DNA from: a virus
DNA: 64,000 nucleotides
Direction: 5' to 3' (one strand)
Virus record (IMG/VR): IMGVR_UViG_3300027857_000012
Span: 1 to 64,000 of that record
Below the pieces are notes generated by a model. That model saw only the letters and a program-made list of their open reading frames with translations, did not search any database and was not told the origin of the DNA. The position numbers were made by a program, and so were the translations under genes. Below, in pieces: positions 30,699 through 39,931 of this stretch; positions within the stretch are counted from its first letter, which is position 1; every line of letters starts with the position of its first letter.

Positions 30699-32453
30699 AT
30701 GACAAGTTTTGATGCACTCGTAAAAGAACAACTGCCACCAGGTGCGCAGAAGAGTGGCGATGCAAAACCGACTGGCGTCATTGACGAAAGTCTCTATACA
30801 GAAACAGACGTCCTCGCCAATCAGGCTCGGGCAATGGCTCGTGCTCGAAATGGTGTTGTCTATGAAAATGGTGATCAATTTGGTGATCGATTCATTCAGC
30901 AAATTCGAGCACTGAATGTGCCGAAGCAGTATGTCCATCAACGCCTGAGCGAAGAAACACTGAATAGCATCATGGAAGGTGCTCAGCAACGTGACCAACA
31001 ATACATTGGTAACAATGCTGATTGGACGGGGTATTATCTCGAACCGCTTGCGAAATTCGTCGTACCATTCGACACACCATTCCGCAATATGCTCCCTCGA
31101 ACACCCTCTGTCGGTATCGATGTTGAAAACTGGCGTGCGATCACTGATGTTTTTGGTGGTTCTGGTCCATCTGTCGGATCATTTATTCTTGCACAACAAA
31201 CGGCGCCGCAAAAAGCGTCATACACGTGGGTCAATAAATCGAATATTCTTCGACAAATTGCCTTCAGTGATGTTGTGACAATCGAATCAGAACTCTACGG
31301 TCGAATGTTCGAACCAGATGTTCGAGCAAAGGTCGCCAGCAAACTCGCGCCATCGTTGATGCTTGGACAAGAAGTCTGGTATCTGAACGGTGCACAAAAT
31401 CTCTGGGCTCCACCTCCTCCAAATACACCAACAACGGCGACATCTGGTGGAACGATTGCAGCCGCAACAAACTGGATCATTGTGACAGCAGTGAATGCGC
31501 AAGGAGAAACACTCGCATTTGGTGGTTCAACACCTACTGCACTCTCACAGGTTACGTCCGGATCAACAAGCACCGTCTCATTCAATATCATGCGTGTGCC
31601 AAATGCCGTCTCATACAATGTCTATGTCGGAACTGGATCAACACAACCTGCGAATTCAGCCATGTGGAAGCAATCTGCAACAACACAATTTGGTGGTGCA
31701 TCAGCGTTGAATGATCCGGGCGGTCTCGCTTCTGGATACTTCAATGTGACTGCCACTGCTGCATGGGCAACATCAGGAACAGCCTACAGCACGACAGTCA
31801 GTGCTGGAAACACTGCCGTCGCATTCACATCTGGTGGTGGTGGGACGCCCGCAAACCAACCACTTGTTTTCGACGGTATCCAAAGTTTGATCTACAACAA
31901 CGCAGGTACACTCTCGACTGTTGGTGTTGGTGGCGAAACAGCGGCAGTTCGTCGTGTTGCCGATACTGGCGGGGCACTTGCAAAATCAGACATCGACGGA
32001 TGGCTCGAATCGATGTATCTGAACGCTCGTGCGAACCCAGAAGCGCTCCTTGTCAGTGTCAAAGACCATAAAGCATTCACAAATATTATCACAACGAGCA
32101 CAAACTTCCGTGTGAATGTGCAACCAACACAAGCAACATTGTCTGATATGGTTGGTGGAGGACGAGCGACAAAATGGTTGAATCAAACAACTGGTCGCCT
32201 GATCGATATTATCATGGTTCCGTACCTGATGCAAGGAACAGTCATTGCTGCGTCGCTCACACTGCCATTCCAAGTTGCTGAAATTGACAAACCACCGCTA
32301 CGCGTTAGCACAAACAGAGAAATGTGGGCGCTCGAATACCCACCTGATCAAAGTCACCCAACACAGTGGATGTATGGGGCGTATTCGAGTGAAACAGTCG
32401 TGTGTCAATACCTTGGCGGGCAAGGCATTCTCACGGGTATTGTCACAGCATAA
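30699..32453 (+). CDS. Major capsid protein with Ig-like insertion
   Basis: 584 residues. The ATG at 30699 follows CGAGGAGATAAA; the longer frame overlaps the protease. HK97-fold features: N-terminal arm and helices, TPFRNMLPRTPS, a long helical spine around TIESELYGRMFEPDVRAKVA, and a C-terminal ALEYPPDQSHPTQWMYGAYS segment. Between about residues 237 and 345 lies a Thr/Ser-rich fibronectin/Ig-like domain (NWIIVTAVNAQGETLAFGG; SYNVYVGTGSTQP), probably exposed on the capsid surface. A terminator follows. Confidence 0.85.
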   Translation: MTSFDALVKEQLPPGAQKSGDAKPTGVIDESLYTETDVLANQARAMARARNGVVYENGDQFGDRFIQQIRALNVPKQYVHQRLSEETLNSIMEGAQQRDQQYIGNNADWTGYYLEPLAKFVVPFDTPFRNMLPRTPSVGIDVENWRAITDVFGGSGPSVGSFILAQQTAPQKASYTWVNKSNILRQIAFSDVVTIESELYGRMFEPDVRAKVASKLAPSLMLGQEVWYLNGAQNLWAPPPPNTPTTATSGGTIAAATNWIIVTAVNAQGETLAFGGSTPTALSQVTSGSTSTVSFNIMRVPNAVSYNVYVGTGSTQPANSAMWKQSATTQFGGASALNDPGGLASGYFNVTATAAWATSGTAYSTTVSAGNTAVAFTSGGGGTPANQPLVFDGIQSLIYNNAGTLSTVGVGGETAAVRRVADTGGALAKSDIDGWLESMYLNARANPEALLVSVKDHKAFTNIITTSTNFRVNVQPTQATLSDMVGGGRATKWLNQTTGRLIDIIMVPYLMQGTVIAASLTLPFQVAEIDKPPLRVSTNREMWALEYPPDQSHPTQWMYGAYSSETVVCQYLGGQGILTGIVTA

Positions 32454-32496
32454 GCGAAGTCACGCATTTCATCCTTGGTCGACTCAGAGGTCACTG

Positions 32497-32540
32497 AACC
32501 CTAGAGCAGATGCATCGTCATTCTAGGGTTTTTCTTTTAT
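32497..32540 (+). terminator. Terminator after the major capsid gene
   Basis: AACCCTAGA (32497-32505) pairs with TCTAGGGTT (32522-32530), followed by TTTCTTTTATT. It should reduce, but probably not stop, transcription of downstream genes. Confidence 0.8.
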
Positions 32541-32559
32541 TCAAAAGAAGGAGACCTGT

Positions 32560-32868
32560 GTGGATAATCCAAATATTGCATCCGGATCGAGTTCAACGCC
32601 AAACGCGCTTGATCGTGTTGGATCGAAGGCAACATTCCCTGTAGGACCGTCGATTGATGCACCACAATCAAAAGCTGTTGGCACATCATACCAACTCTCA
32701 AATGCGAACACTGTTAGTAGATCACCAACACAGGTAAGTGGGACTGGTACAAATGTTGCAGGACAAGCATCAATGTCAGTCCCTTCTACGAAAATGTCAT
32801 TTGACAAAGTACAACCAAAAATGATGCCAACAACACCAGGCCCTATGGGCACTGATCACAAACCATAG
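32560..32868 (+). CDS. Low-complexity virion-region protein
   Basis: 102 residues. The start is GTG at 32560, with AAGGAG 7 nt before it. The product is rich in Ser, Thr, Pro, Gly and Met, with no clear fold, and probably disordered. It lies between the capsid and decoration-like genes, which suggests a linker or cement role (inference). Confidence 0.65.
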   Translation: MDNPNIASGSSSTPNALDRVGSKATFPVGPSIDAPQSKAVGTSYQLSNANTVSRSPTQVSGTGTNVAGQASMSVPSTKMSFDKVQPKMMPTTPGPMGTDHKP

Positions 32869-32877
32869 GAGAAATAC

Positions 32878-33477
32878 ATGCCAAATCCAGCGACAGACGG
32901 ATCAGTGCCACAAGATACGCGTGGCGTCCCTGCAAATAGCGTATATGTACCAGGTACTGGAACAATTGCGCAGCAAGGTGGAACACTATCTGTCGACAGT
33001 ACTGGCACACCGTCAGCACCAAGTAGTGATAACATAGCGCAGGTGGCAGGGGCAGTTGTGCCTGTCGCCACTGATAATCTTGCATTTGCAGGGCAATTTC
33101 CTGCCATTCAAATGGGACAAACTGGTACAGGCGTTGTTTCTGTTGAACGTGTGCCAAATAAAATTTTGAATGTGCCTGGCACAGCGGTCACGGCTGGAAC
33201 AGCGGTCTCCATCTGGACACCAACGTCAGGAAAGAAATTTCGCTTAATGGGGTATCACCTTTCGAGCACTGTTGCGTCTTCACTCATTTTCAAAGATGGA
33301 ACAAGTAGCGGCAGTGCTGTCGAATTTTTACGAACGCCAATTCAAGCAGTGAATACTGGCACACCGAGTCCTCCTTTAGGCAATGGGTTTCTTTCAGCAG
33401 CGGCAAACAATCAATTGTGGCTTGATGTCACAGCAAGTGGAACTGTACATGGATTCGCAATCGGCATCGAAGAATAG
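32878..33477 (+). CDS. Beta-rich virion (decoration-like) protein
   Basis: 199 residues. The N-terminal strand motif VYVPGTGTIAQQGGTLSVDS matches TYVPGTAGG...LQGGPISTD in the gene at 35220. The C-terminal ~90 residues form a separate beta domain (KFRLMGYHLSSTVASSLIFK) similar in plan to the ends of 35220 and 35678. AGGAGAAATAC precedes the ATG. Likely a capsid decoration or head-fibre protein. Confidence 0.65.
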   Translation: MPNPATDGSVPQDTRGVPANSVYVPGTGTIAQQGGTLSVDSTGTPSAPSSDNIAQVAGAVVPVATDNLAFAGQFPAIQMGQTGTGVVSVERVPNKILNVPGTAVTAGTAVSIWTPTSGKKFRLMGYHLSSTVASSLIFKDGTSSGSAVEFLRTPIQAVNTGTPSPPLGNGFLSAAANNQLWLDVTASGTVHGFAIGIEE

Positions 33478-33485
33478 AGGTACAC

Positions 33486-33701
33486 ATGCAGACACCAGGT
33501 GATCCACTCAATGTTCAGAATTTACCTTGTGCACAGGGCATCGTGCCAAATGTTCTCTATGTACCAACGTATCACACAGTAGCCAGCGGTGCATACGTTG
33601 GGGGGTACCAATGGATTGTCCCAACAACGGTCCCAGTCACAACACTGACATATCAAACAATTTCAATGTTGCCACTCACACCTGAACAAAAATCATCATA
33701 A
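33486..33701 (+). CDS. Small protein of unknown function
   Basis: 71 residues, Pro/Thr/Val-rich, beta-like. AGAGGTACAC precedes the ATG. It contains LYVPTYHTVASG, again recalling the YVPGT motif of its neighbours. No family recognised. Confidence 0.6.
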   Translation: MQTPGDPLNVQNLPCAQGIVPNVLYVPTYHTVASGAYVGGYQWIVPTTVPVTTLTYQTISMLPLTPEQKSS

Positions 33702-33711
33702 TGGAGTGCAA

Positions 33712-34602
33712 GTGGATACGTACATCAGTTGGTTTGATTGGAGTCAAGAGACAACAGGTCTCGAATGGGCATCACTCGTCGGAAATACTGGGCGCCTTGG
33801 AACAATCACAATGGGTGCAACGACGCTCCCAATTGTTCCAGCACTGACTGCAACACAAATCAACCAATATGATGTTATTACGATTTTTGATGGATCGTCA
33901 TCTGAAACAGTCACAGCAACTGCGCCAATTTCGATTGGTGCAACAGCACTCACGACAACGGCAACGACATTCGCACATGCTGCCGGAACGTGTTATTGCA
34001 CTGATGGAGCACTAGGGAGTCTTGCAAAACAGATCATCAAAGCGAGTCAATGGCTCGAAACAATTTGTCGTCAATCGCTTTTTGCGACAACATACACAAA
34101 CGAAGAATTAGGCATGCCGACAATGCGTGCATCGATTGACAATCACTCAACATTGCATTTTCGACCAAGACATTGGCCGATTAATTCGTTGACAGCACTT
34201 TCAATCGTGACAATTGTCGGCAGTTCGATTACACTTGACCCGACACAGGTCATCATTGATTCAGATAAACAAATTTGTAGTTTACCTAATTTTCAAACAC
34301 TTTCGATTGGAGGAGGCACAGTTGCTTATCCTCCGTGGAATATTGTCAGTCGGTACCAAGAAGCACAACTTATTTTGACATATACAGCTGGGTACGCGAC
34401 ACTTCCAGCAGATATCACCGAAGCAGTTGTTCTTTTAACAAGTGATATTCTTGCGAAACGGCAAAATCCTGTCGGAGCAACAGAAATTGATAGTGGTGTT
34501 CGACGAAACATTGCTGTACTGCGAGGTGATAACACAGGTGAAAGTTTGCTTTTTAAACGGGCAAAACGAATTCTTGACAATTACACAATGCAGTCATTCT
34601 AG
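33712..34602 (+). CDS. Head-tail connector (adaptor) protein
   Basis: 296 residues. The start is GTG at 33712 (TGGAG 5 nt upstream), preferred over the GTG at 33706. The N-terminal ~90 residues are a beta domain. The rest matches head-tail connectors of the gp6/gp15 type: helix (QIIKASQWLETICRQSLFAT), strands with HFRPRHWPINSLTALSIV, and C-terminal helices (PADITEAVVLLTSDILAKR; LFKRAKRILDNY). It should bind the portal and extend the DNA channel. Confidence 0.75.
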   Translation: MDTYISWFDWSQETTGLEWASLVGNTGRLGTITMGATTLPIVPALTATQINQYDVITIFDGSSSETVTATAPISIGATALTTTATTFAHAAGTCYCTDGALGSLAKQIIKASQWLETICRQSLFATTYTNEELGMPTMRASIDNHSTLHFRPRHWPINSLTALSIVTIVGSSITLDPTQVIIDSDKQICSLPNFQTLSIGGGTVAYPPWNIVSRYQEAQLILTYTAGYATLPADITEAVVLLTSDILAKRQNPVGATEIDSGVRRNIAVLRGDNTGESLLFKRAKRILDNYTMQSF

Positions 34603-34610
34603 GAGTCCAC

Positions 34611-34931
34611 ATGTCAGAAGATGTTCGAGGGAACATTGTGCGAGGAACACAATCCGTCATTTCGAACATTGTTGTGCAATTAGACAAATTGAACCCATTG
34701 GAAGCATCTGCGTATCAGGGCGCTGACCCGCATTTTACATATCGAGCAATTACGATCATGGTTCCGCTCGCTGATACACAATTCATTCGATTTCGTGACC
34801 ATCTTATTGATCAAAATGTCATCGATACAGTTACGAATGTACAACGAATTTATTTGATTGTGAGCGATCCTGAAATGCACACCATCGATGGACATTGGCA
34901 GTGGGTGTGCACGAGAATGAGAGGAAAATAG
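34611..34931 (+). CDS. Probable head-closure (stopper) protein
   Basis: 106 residues, beta-rich, with YRAITIMVPLADTQ and a DPEMHTIDGHWQWVC ending, similar in size and position to stopper proteins that follow the adaptor. AGGAGTCCAC precedes the ATG. Assignment rests mainly on gene order. Confidence 0.55.
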   Translation: MSEDVRGNIVRGTQSVISNIVVQLDKLNPLEASAYQGADPHFTYRAITIMVPLADTQFIRFRDHLIDQNVIDTVTNVQRIYLIVSDPEMHTIDGHWQWVCTRMRGK

Positions 34932-34933
34932 CA

Positions 34934-35200
34934 ATGCGAACACGACAAGCAAAAAGTGCACATATCAGCGAAGTGCCCGATCCAGTCGGGCTTCCGTCCA
35001 TAGCGCCACTCACAATGCCAGAACCATCACTTGAAGAACGTTTTCTCGCGCTCGAACAACGTCTTGAGAGTCTCGAGCGGCAGGCGCACACAGAACATAC
35101 GATTGGGCAGGAAACGCTTGATTCAATTGCAGCGCACGTTGTTCGTCGTTTAAACGAGCACCTCCGACAAATGTCAGGAGGCGTCCCACAAGAACCGTAG
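34934..35200 (+). CDS. Coiled-coil protein
   Basis: 88 residues. The ATG at 34934 follows GAGGAAAATAGCA and comes 2 nt after the previous stop. The first third is Pro-rich; the rest is a heptad-patterned helix (LEERFLALEQRLESLERQ) suited to trimer or dimer assembly, as in fibre or scaffold proteins. Role unknown. Confidence 0.65.
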   Translation: MRTRQAKSAHISEVPDPVGLPSIAPLTMPEPSLEERFLALEQRLESLERQAHTEHTIGQETLDSIAAHVVRRLNEHLRQMSGGVPQEP

Positions 35201-35219
35201 GGAGCCACGAGGCAGATGC

Positions 35220-35666
35220 ATGGTCAACTTTGGATCGACGCCGACAAGTACGACGCCACTTGGAACGAATCAGTTTCCTGTCAGCGCAACATATGTTCCA
35301 GGAACAGCTGGAGGCAATCTCACAGCACTTCAAGGTGGACCAATCTCAACCGACGGATTGGGCAACGTATCAGCACCTGTCGTTGTTGTTTTCGGAGGCA
35401 CTGCAACATTTCCAGTGCCAGGTAATTCTGGTGTAACCGTCGTTCGAAATAGTCCCGGTCGTTTAGCAAGCGTGATCGTAACAACGAGCGGATCAGCACA
35501 ACTCAATATTTATGATAATGCAACGCAAGCATCTGGAACGATTATTGGTGCAGTTCCAGCCAATGCAGCAGTTGGTTCTGTGTATGCATTCAATAGCCCT
35601 GCTGCACTTGGAATTGTTGTGAATTCAGTTGCATTTAGTTGTTCTGTGACAATTTGCTATTATTAG
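35220..35666 (+). CDS. Beta-rich virion protein sharing domains with 32878 and 35678
   Basis: 148 residues in two parts. The N-terminal strand repeat matches 32878-33477. The C-terminal domain (SVIVTTSGSAQLNIYDNAT...VPANAAVGSVYAFNS) matches the end of the gene at 35678 (RVMITTSGTAALTFYDNAT...IPANAAAGSVYDFQF). An ATG in another frame lies 4 nt upstream. Likely a head or tail surface protein. Confidence 0.7.
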   Translation: MVNFGSTPTSTTPLGTNQFPVSATYVPGTAGGNLTALQGGPISTDGLGNVSAPVVVVFGGTATFPVPGNSGVTVVRNSPGRLASVIVTTSGSAQLNIYDNATQASGTIIGAVPANAAVGSVYAFNSPAALGIVVNSVAFSCSVTICYY

Positions 35667-35677
35667 CGGAGTAAGCT

Positions 35678-36928
35678 ATGTCAACAGTCAATGTAGGGAA
35701 CTCAACGAGTAATCCCGTTCCAGTGAACGTGAATGCGGCACTCCCAGCTGGCGGTAACACCATTGGCAATGTCAACATTCAAGCAAGTGGTTCTGCTGTC
35801 TCGCTTGGACAAGCGGTCATGGCTTCCTCGCTTCCAGTCGTTATCGCGAGCAACCAAAGTAATCTACCCACGAACTTTGTTCAAGTCGCTGGATCCGCGA
35901 TTGCAACAGCTGCCACCGGCATCATCAAAGTTGGATTAACTGATGGCACAGGCAATGCCATTACAAGTACCTCTAGCGCGATTGATGTCAACATCAAAAG
36001 TGGAGGAGGCTCTGGTTTCAGTGTTGTCGATGAAGTGGCATGGACAGCAGGCACGTCTGCACTCGTACCAACAGGCGGCGTCTTCAATGATTCTGCTGCG
36101 GCACTCACATCTGGGCAAGAAGGCACGATTCGACTCACGAACAATCGTGCTATTCACGTCAACCTTCGTGACGCAAGTGCGAATCAATTGCTAGGATCAA
36201 AGACAAGTGCCAACTCTTTGCCAGTTGTCATTGCGTCTGATCAAGCCGGGCCACTTCCTGTTGCGGGCATGGTTGCATCTGGATCAGCGAATGCCAATAA
36301 TCCTGTGAAGATTGGTGGTGCCTTTAACACAACGCAACCGACTGTCACGAATGGGCAGGCAGTTGATGCGCAGTATTCTGCTCGTGGTGCAGCCATCGTC
36401 ACGACGGGTGTCGATACATTCAATGTCACGATCAATGCAGCTATTCCAGCAGGCGGCAATACGATTGGTGCCGTCACACAAGCATCTGGTCCATGGACAT
36501 CGAATATTACACAAGTCGGCGGATCATCACTTGCGCTCGGACAGACCACAATGTCTGCAAGTGTCCCTGTTGCCTTTGCAAGTAACCAAAGCTCGTTAGG
36601 TGTCACACTTCCTGCAAATAACACGACGATGATTGGTGTTGTCAGTCCAGGAGGTATTTCGACATCAGCAATTGCAGCGGCAGCCACGAACACTGTTGTC
36701 AAGAGTGGTGCAGGTCGACTCTGTCGCGTTATGATCACGACATCTGGCACTGCTGCGCTAACATTTTACGACAATGCAACGGGCGGATCAACGACTGGCA
36801 ACATTCTTGGAGTCATCCCTGCAAATGCTGCTGCCGGGTCTGTCTACGATTTCCAATTTATCGCATCAACAGGTATTCAGGCACCGGGAGGTGCAAGTAC
36901 ACCTGCAGTAACTGTTGGGTATATCTAA
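35678..36928 (+). CDS. Repetitive beta-rich virion protein
   Basis: 416 residues. It contains repeated LPVVIASNQS / LPVVIASDQA / VPVAFASNQS segments, about 100-160 residues apart, and IGAVTQASGPW, phrases common in phage fibre and baseplate-wedge proteins. It ends with the YDNAT/PANAA domain shared with 35220. GCGGAGTAAGCT precedes the ATG. Presumed surface fibre or decoration protein. Confidence 0.7.
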   Translation: MSTVNVGNSTSNPVPVNVNAALPAGGNTIGNVNIQASGSAVSLGQAVMASSLPVVIASNQSNLPTNFVQVAGSAIATAATGIIKVGLTDGTGNAITSTSSAIDVNIKSGGGSGFSVVDEVAWTAGTSALVPTGGVFNDSAAALTSGQEGTIRLTNNRAIHVNLRDASANQLLGSKTSANSLPVVIASDQAGPLPVAGMVASGSANANNPVKIGGAFNTTQPTVTNGQAVDAQYSARGAAIVTTGVDTFNVTINAAIPAGGNTIGAVTQASGPWTSNITQVGGSSLALGQTTMSASVPVAFASNQSSLGVTLPANNTTMIGVVSPGGISTSAIAAAATNTVVKSGAGRLCRVMITTSGTAALTFYDNATGGSTTGNILGVIPANAAAGSVYDFQFIASTGIQAPGGASTPAVTVGYI

Positions 36929-36937
36929 AGGCATACA

Positions 36938-39253
36938 ATGTCAACTGTCAATATCGGATCGTCACTCCCAGCTGGGAGCAACATCCTTGGACAAGTGAAA
37001 CTCGTCGATACTGGTGGCGTCAATCAACTTGCGATTGACGCGAATAACAACGCGCACGTGACGCTGTACAATGCCGCAAATGCGATGGCAATTGATAGTT
37101 CGAATAACGCACATGTGGGCGTGTGGAACGGTGCAAATCAACTTGCTGTGAATGCATCTGGAAATGCTGCTATAAATCTACTTCAAGTGGGTTCCGCAAC
37201 AGTCACTCTTGGCTCAAAAACGAGTGCAAATAGTTTCCCAGTCGTTATCGCTTCAGATCAGGGATCTGTAAAAATCAACATAGACCAAACGACCATTGGC
37301 ACGACAAATGGTATGGTCATTGTCAACAACAATACGGGTAGCACGATTTCAGCGGAAATCGCAGCGACGAAACGCCTGCGTGTCCAAATGGACAGCACAC
37401 AGGTATTTTATGAAGCGTGGGATTCTGGCACTGTAGAAACGACCTATAACTGGAATGCTGCCATCACTGGTGGAAATGGTTCTTCAACACCTTCTGCAGG
37501 TCAGGAAATACTAAGCAGTGGAACAACAGCAAATGGGTACGCCTATCTAACAAGTAAAAACAAATTTCAGCCAGTATCACCTGGATATCTCCAGTTTGAT
37601 CATCAAATACAATTTACATTTGCACTTCCAGCACATACTTATGCCTATTGGGGCGCAGGAACAGTGCCTGCGACACCTACTTCTGCTGCACCACTGACAG
37701 ATGCAGTCGCATTTGAACTTGCCACAAACGGAAAAATGTCGGCAGTTTGTTACGCGGGTGGTACGCGCAATTCAATTCAAGATTTATCATCATCGACTGG
37801 AAATAGTACGCAACCAGCTGACGCAAACGTGCACAAGTATGAAATTTATATACGCGGCGACAATATGTACTGGCTTATTGATAATCAATCTGTCGCTTCT
37901 ATTTCGACTGGTGCTCTTGGACCAAATACAAATCTCTTGCCAATAATGTTGCTTTCTGGTGTCGATGCAACAGGCGCGTCAAGTGCACAACAATTAACAA
38001 GTGCCGCTGTGTATGTCGGAGATACATCAAAAGCATTTTTCCATATTTCTGATCCGACACATCCGCAATATGCTGTTACTGTCAAACCGGGGTCAACTGC
38101 TATCGCTGCTACTGATCCATCACTTGCCATAGGATTTTCGCCAAACTCGCCACTTCCTACAGGCAGTAATACAATCGGAGCTGTCACACAGGCTTCCGGT
38201 CCTTGGTCTGAAAATCTTACTCAAATAGCAGGATCTAGTATCGCGACAGCAGCGACTGGTGTACAAAAAATAGGTATTGTTGGTAGTGGTGGAGCGACGA
38301 TTGATAGCACGATAGGAGCTGGCACTGCTCCAACAAATGCTATCATTGCTGGATCTACATATAATTCTTCTGCGCCCGCACCCACCACAGGACAGGCAAT
38401 GGCTTTGCAGGCAGATCAAGCTGGAAATCTGCGTGTATTTCCTGGAATCGCACTTACTACACTTGCTGCATGGACAACGAGCACAACAGTCAATACAACA
38501 CAGACTATTTTCACCAACAGTGGCGCACCTGCAGTACTCATTCAATTAAACCAAACAACAACAATCACTGTTGGCGCTATCACGTTTGAAGTCACATTTG
38601 ATGGAACAAACTGGGTAACAGCAACGGCTAATTGTATCATTGACCCAACATCAGCAACATATGCACAAATAGCGCTTCCGTACACATTACAAGCGAGCAC
38701 GAATAAAGCATTTATTATCGATAACAATGGTTGGCAAGGACTACGAATTAAACTTTCAACTGCTATCACTGGAACTGGAAGCGTGACACCATTCTATGCG
38801 CTGCTTCCTTATGATCCAGTGGATTCAGCAGTTGTCTATTCTCCTACAGCGGCAAACTTCAATGTTACTGCTGTGCAATCTGGCACATGGCTTGTCCAAT
38901 CACAAGCTGGCACAACTGGCGGTTCAACAGCTTCACACACTATTAGCGCTGCCTCGACGAATGCAACATCGACGAAAGCATCAGCAGGCCTCCTCTATGG
39001 GTTTTGTGTCTCGAACACAAATGCCGCTGCACGGTTCGTCAAGTTTTACAATAAAGCCTCTGCACCGACAGTTGGTACCGATACACCTGTTCTCACAGTA
39101 CAAGTGCCTCCTAACAGTACGGTCATTCGAGCATACCCAGAAGGATTAACATTTAGCACTGGTATTGCGTGGGCAGCGACAGGCGCTATTACTGATGCAG
39201 ATACAACAGCTATTGGATTAAGTGATTTATCAGTTGATTTGAACTACAAATAG
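36938..39253 (+). CDS. Long beta-rich virion protein with 19-residue repeats
   Basis: 771 residues. Three 19-residue repeats (residues 29-85) are followed by a FPVVIASDQGS module shared with 35678, a lectin-like domain (about 150-370), another IGAVTQASGPW module (near 413), an FN3-like domain, and a C-terminal beta domain (GFCVSNTNAAARFVKFYNKA) related in plan to the decoration domains. A receptor-binding or head-fibre role is likely but unproven. Confidence 0.7.
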   Translation: MSTVNIGSSLPAGSNILGQVKLVDTGGVNQLAIDANNNAHVTLYNAANAMAIDSSNNAHVGVWNGANQLAVNASGNAAINLLQVGSATVTLGSKTSANSFPVVIASDQGSVKINIDQTTIGTTNGMVIVNNNTGSTISAEIAATKRLRVQMDSTQVFYEAWDSGTVETTYNWNAAITGGNGSSTPSAGQEILSSGTTANGYAYLTSKNKFQPVSPGYLQFDHQIQFTFALPAHTYAYWGAGTVPATPTSAAPLTDAVAFELATNGKMSAVCYAGGTRNSIQDLSSSTGNSTQPADANVHKYEIYIRGDNMYWLIDNQSVASISTGALGPNTNLLPIMLLSGVDATGASSAQQLTSAAVYVGDTSKAFFHISDPTHPQYAVTVKPGSTAIAATDPSLAIGFSPNSPLPTGSNTIGAVTQASGPWSENLTQIAGSSIATAATGVQKIGIVGSGGATIDSTIGAGTAPTNAIIAGSTYNSSAPAPTTGQAMALQADQAGNLRVFPGIALTTLAAWTTSTTVNTTQTIFTNSGAPAVLIQLNQTTTITVGAITFEVTFDGTNWVTATANCIIDPTSATYAQIALPYTLQASTNKAFIIDNNGWQGLRIKLSTAITGTGSVTPFYALLPYDPVDSAVVYSPTAANFNVTAVQSGTWLVQSQAGTTGGSTASHTISAASTNATSTKASAGLLYGFCVSNTNAAARFVKFYNKASAPTVGTDTPVLTVQVPPNSTVIRAYPEGLTFSTGIAWAATGAITDADTTAIGLSDLSVDLNYK
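37022..37192 (+). repeat. Three 19-residue coding repeats in gene 36938
   Basis: Units NQLAIDANNNAHVTLYNAA, NAMAIDSSNNAHVGVWNGA and NQLAVNASGNAAINLLQVG are consecutive and in register. Confidence 0.75.
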
Positions 39254-39268
39254 AAAGGAGGCGACACT

Positions 39269-39931
39269 GTGGCATTTCCAACGTTTGACTCAGTTTTTAA
39301 CATTACACCGAATACGACAGCAACATGGTCACATACTGTCACCTCCTCACAGAGTAACAGGATCATTCTCGTTGCAGTCAATTGTGTGACAACAACAGGT
39401 GCTACAACGACAGCAGTATCCTACAATAGTTTGGCGCTCACAAAAATTATCGCAAAAGTGTATAACGGAACTAGCTCAAACGAGATTACATTGTGGTATC
39501 GTGTTGCACCATCGACAGGCTCCAATACAGTTTCTGTGACCATCACTGGAACAGGATCACTTACTGGTGATTCAGTGTCCTATTATAACGTTTCTCAAAC
39601 CAGTCCTATCGCGACATCTGCGAGTTTTAGTGGAACGACACTCAATCCAAGCAATTCACTTTCTAGCACAGATACAACAATGCTCGTCGTAGATGCACTC
39701 GCCAATCGAGGGAATGCGTCGTTCGGAGCAGCAGGATCAGGACAAACATCCCGGTATGCAGGAGCACCATCGTCTGGCCTTGCCGGTTCTGAAAAAACAG
39801 GGACATCAAGCAGCACCACAATGTCGAGAACGATGGCTGCTGATAATTGGGGGCAAATTATCGCAGCGCTCAACTCGTTTACTGCATCACACCGTATTGT
39901 GAGTGATGGATTTGGAGGAACGTTCTCATGA
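39269..39931 (+). CDS. Beta-sandwich virion protein
   Basis: 220 residues. The start is GTG at 39269, with the strong site AAAGGAGGCGACACT. Strand-rich throughout, with a jelly-roll-like pattern (RIILVAVNCVTTTGATTT; TLWYRVAPSTGSNTVSVT). Similar repeated Ser/Thr-rich sandwiches are common in phage fibres. It overlaps the RDG-repeat gene as ATGA. Confidence 0.7.
   Translation: MAFPTFDSVFNITPNTTATWSHTVTSSQSNRIILVAVNCVTTTGATTTAVSYNSLALTKIIAKVYNGTSSNEITLWYRVAPSTGSNTVSVTITGTGSLTGDSVSYYNVSQTSPIATSASFSGTTLNPSNSLSSTDTTMLVVDALANRGNASFGAAGSGQTSRYAGAPSSGLAGSEKTGTSSSTTMSRTMAADNWGQIIAALNSFTASHRIVSDGFGGTFS

Noticed and set aside
36938-39253. Idea that the long beta-rich gene is the tail fibre/receptor-binding protein
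   Set aside because: Its position among head-tail joining genes, before the tail tube, fits head fibres or decorations equally well, so no firm call was made.
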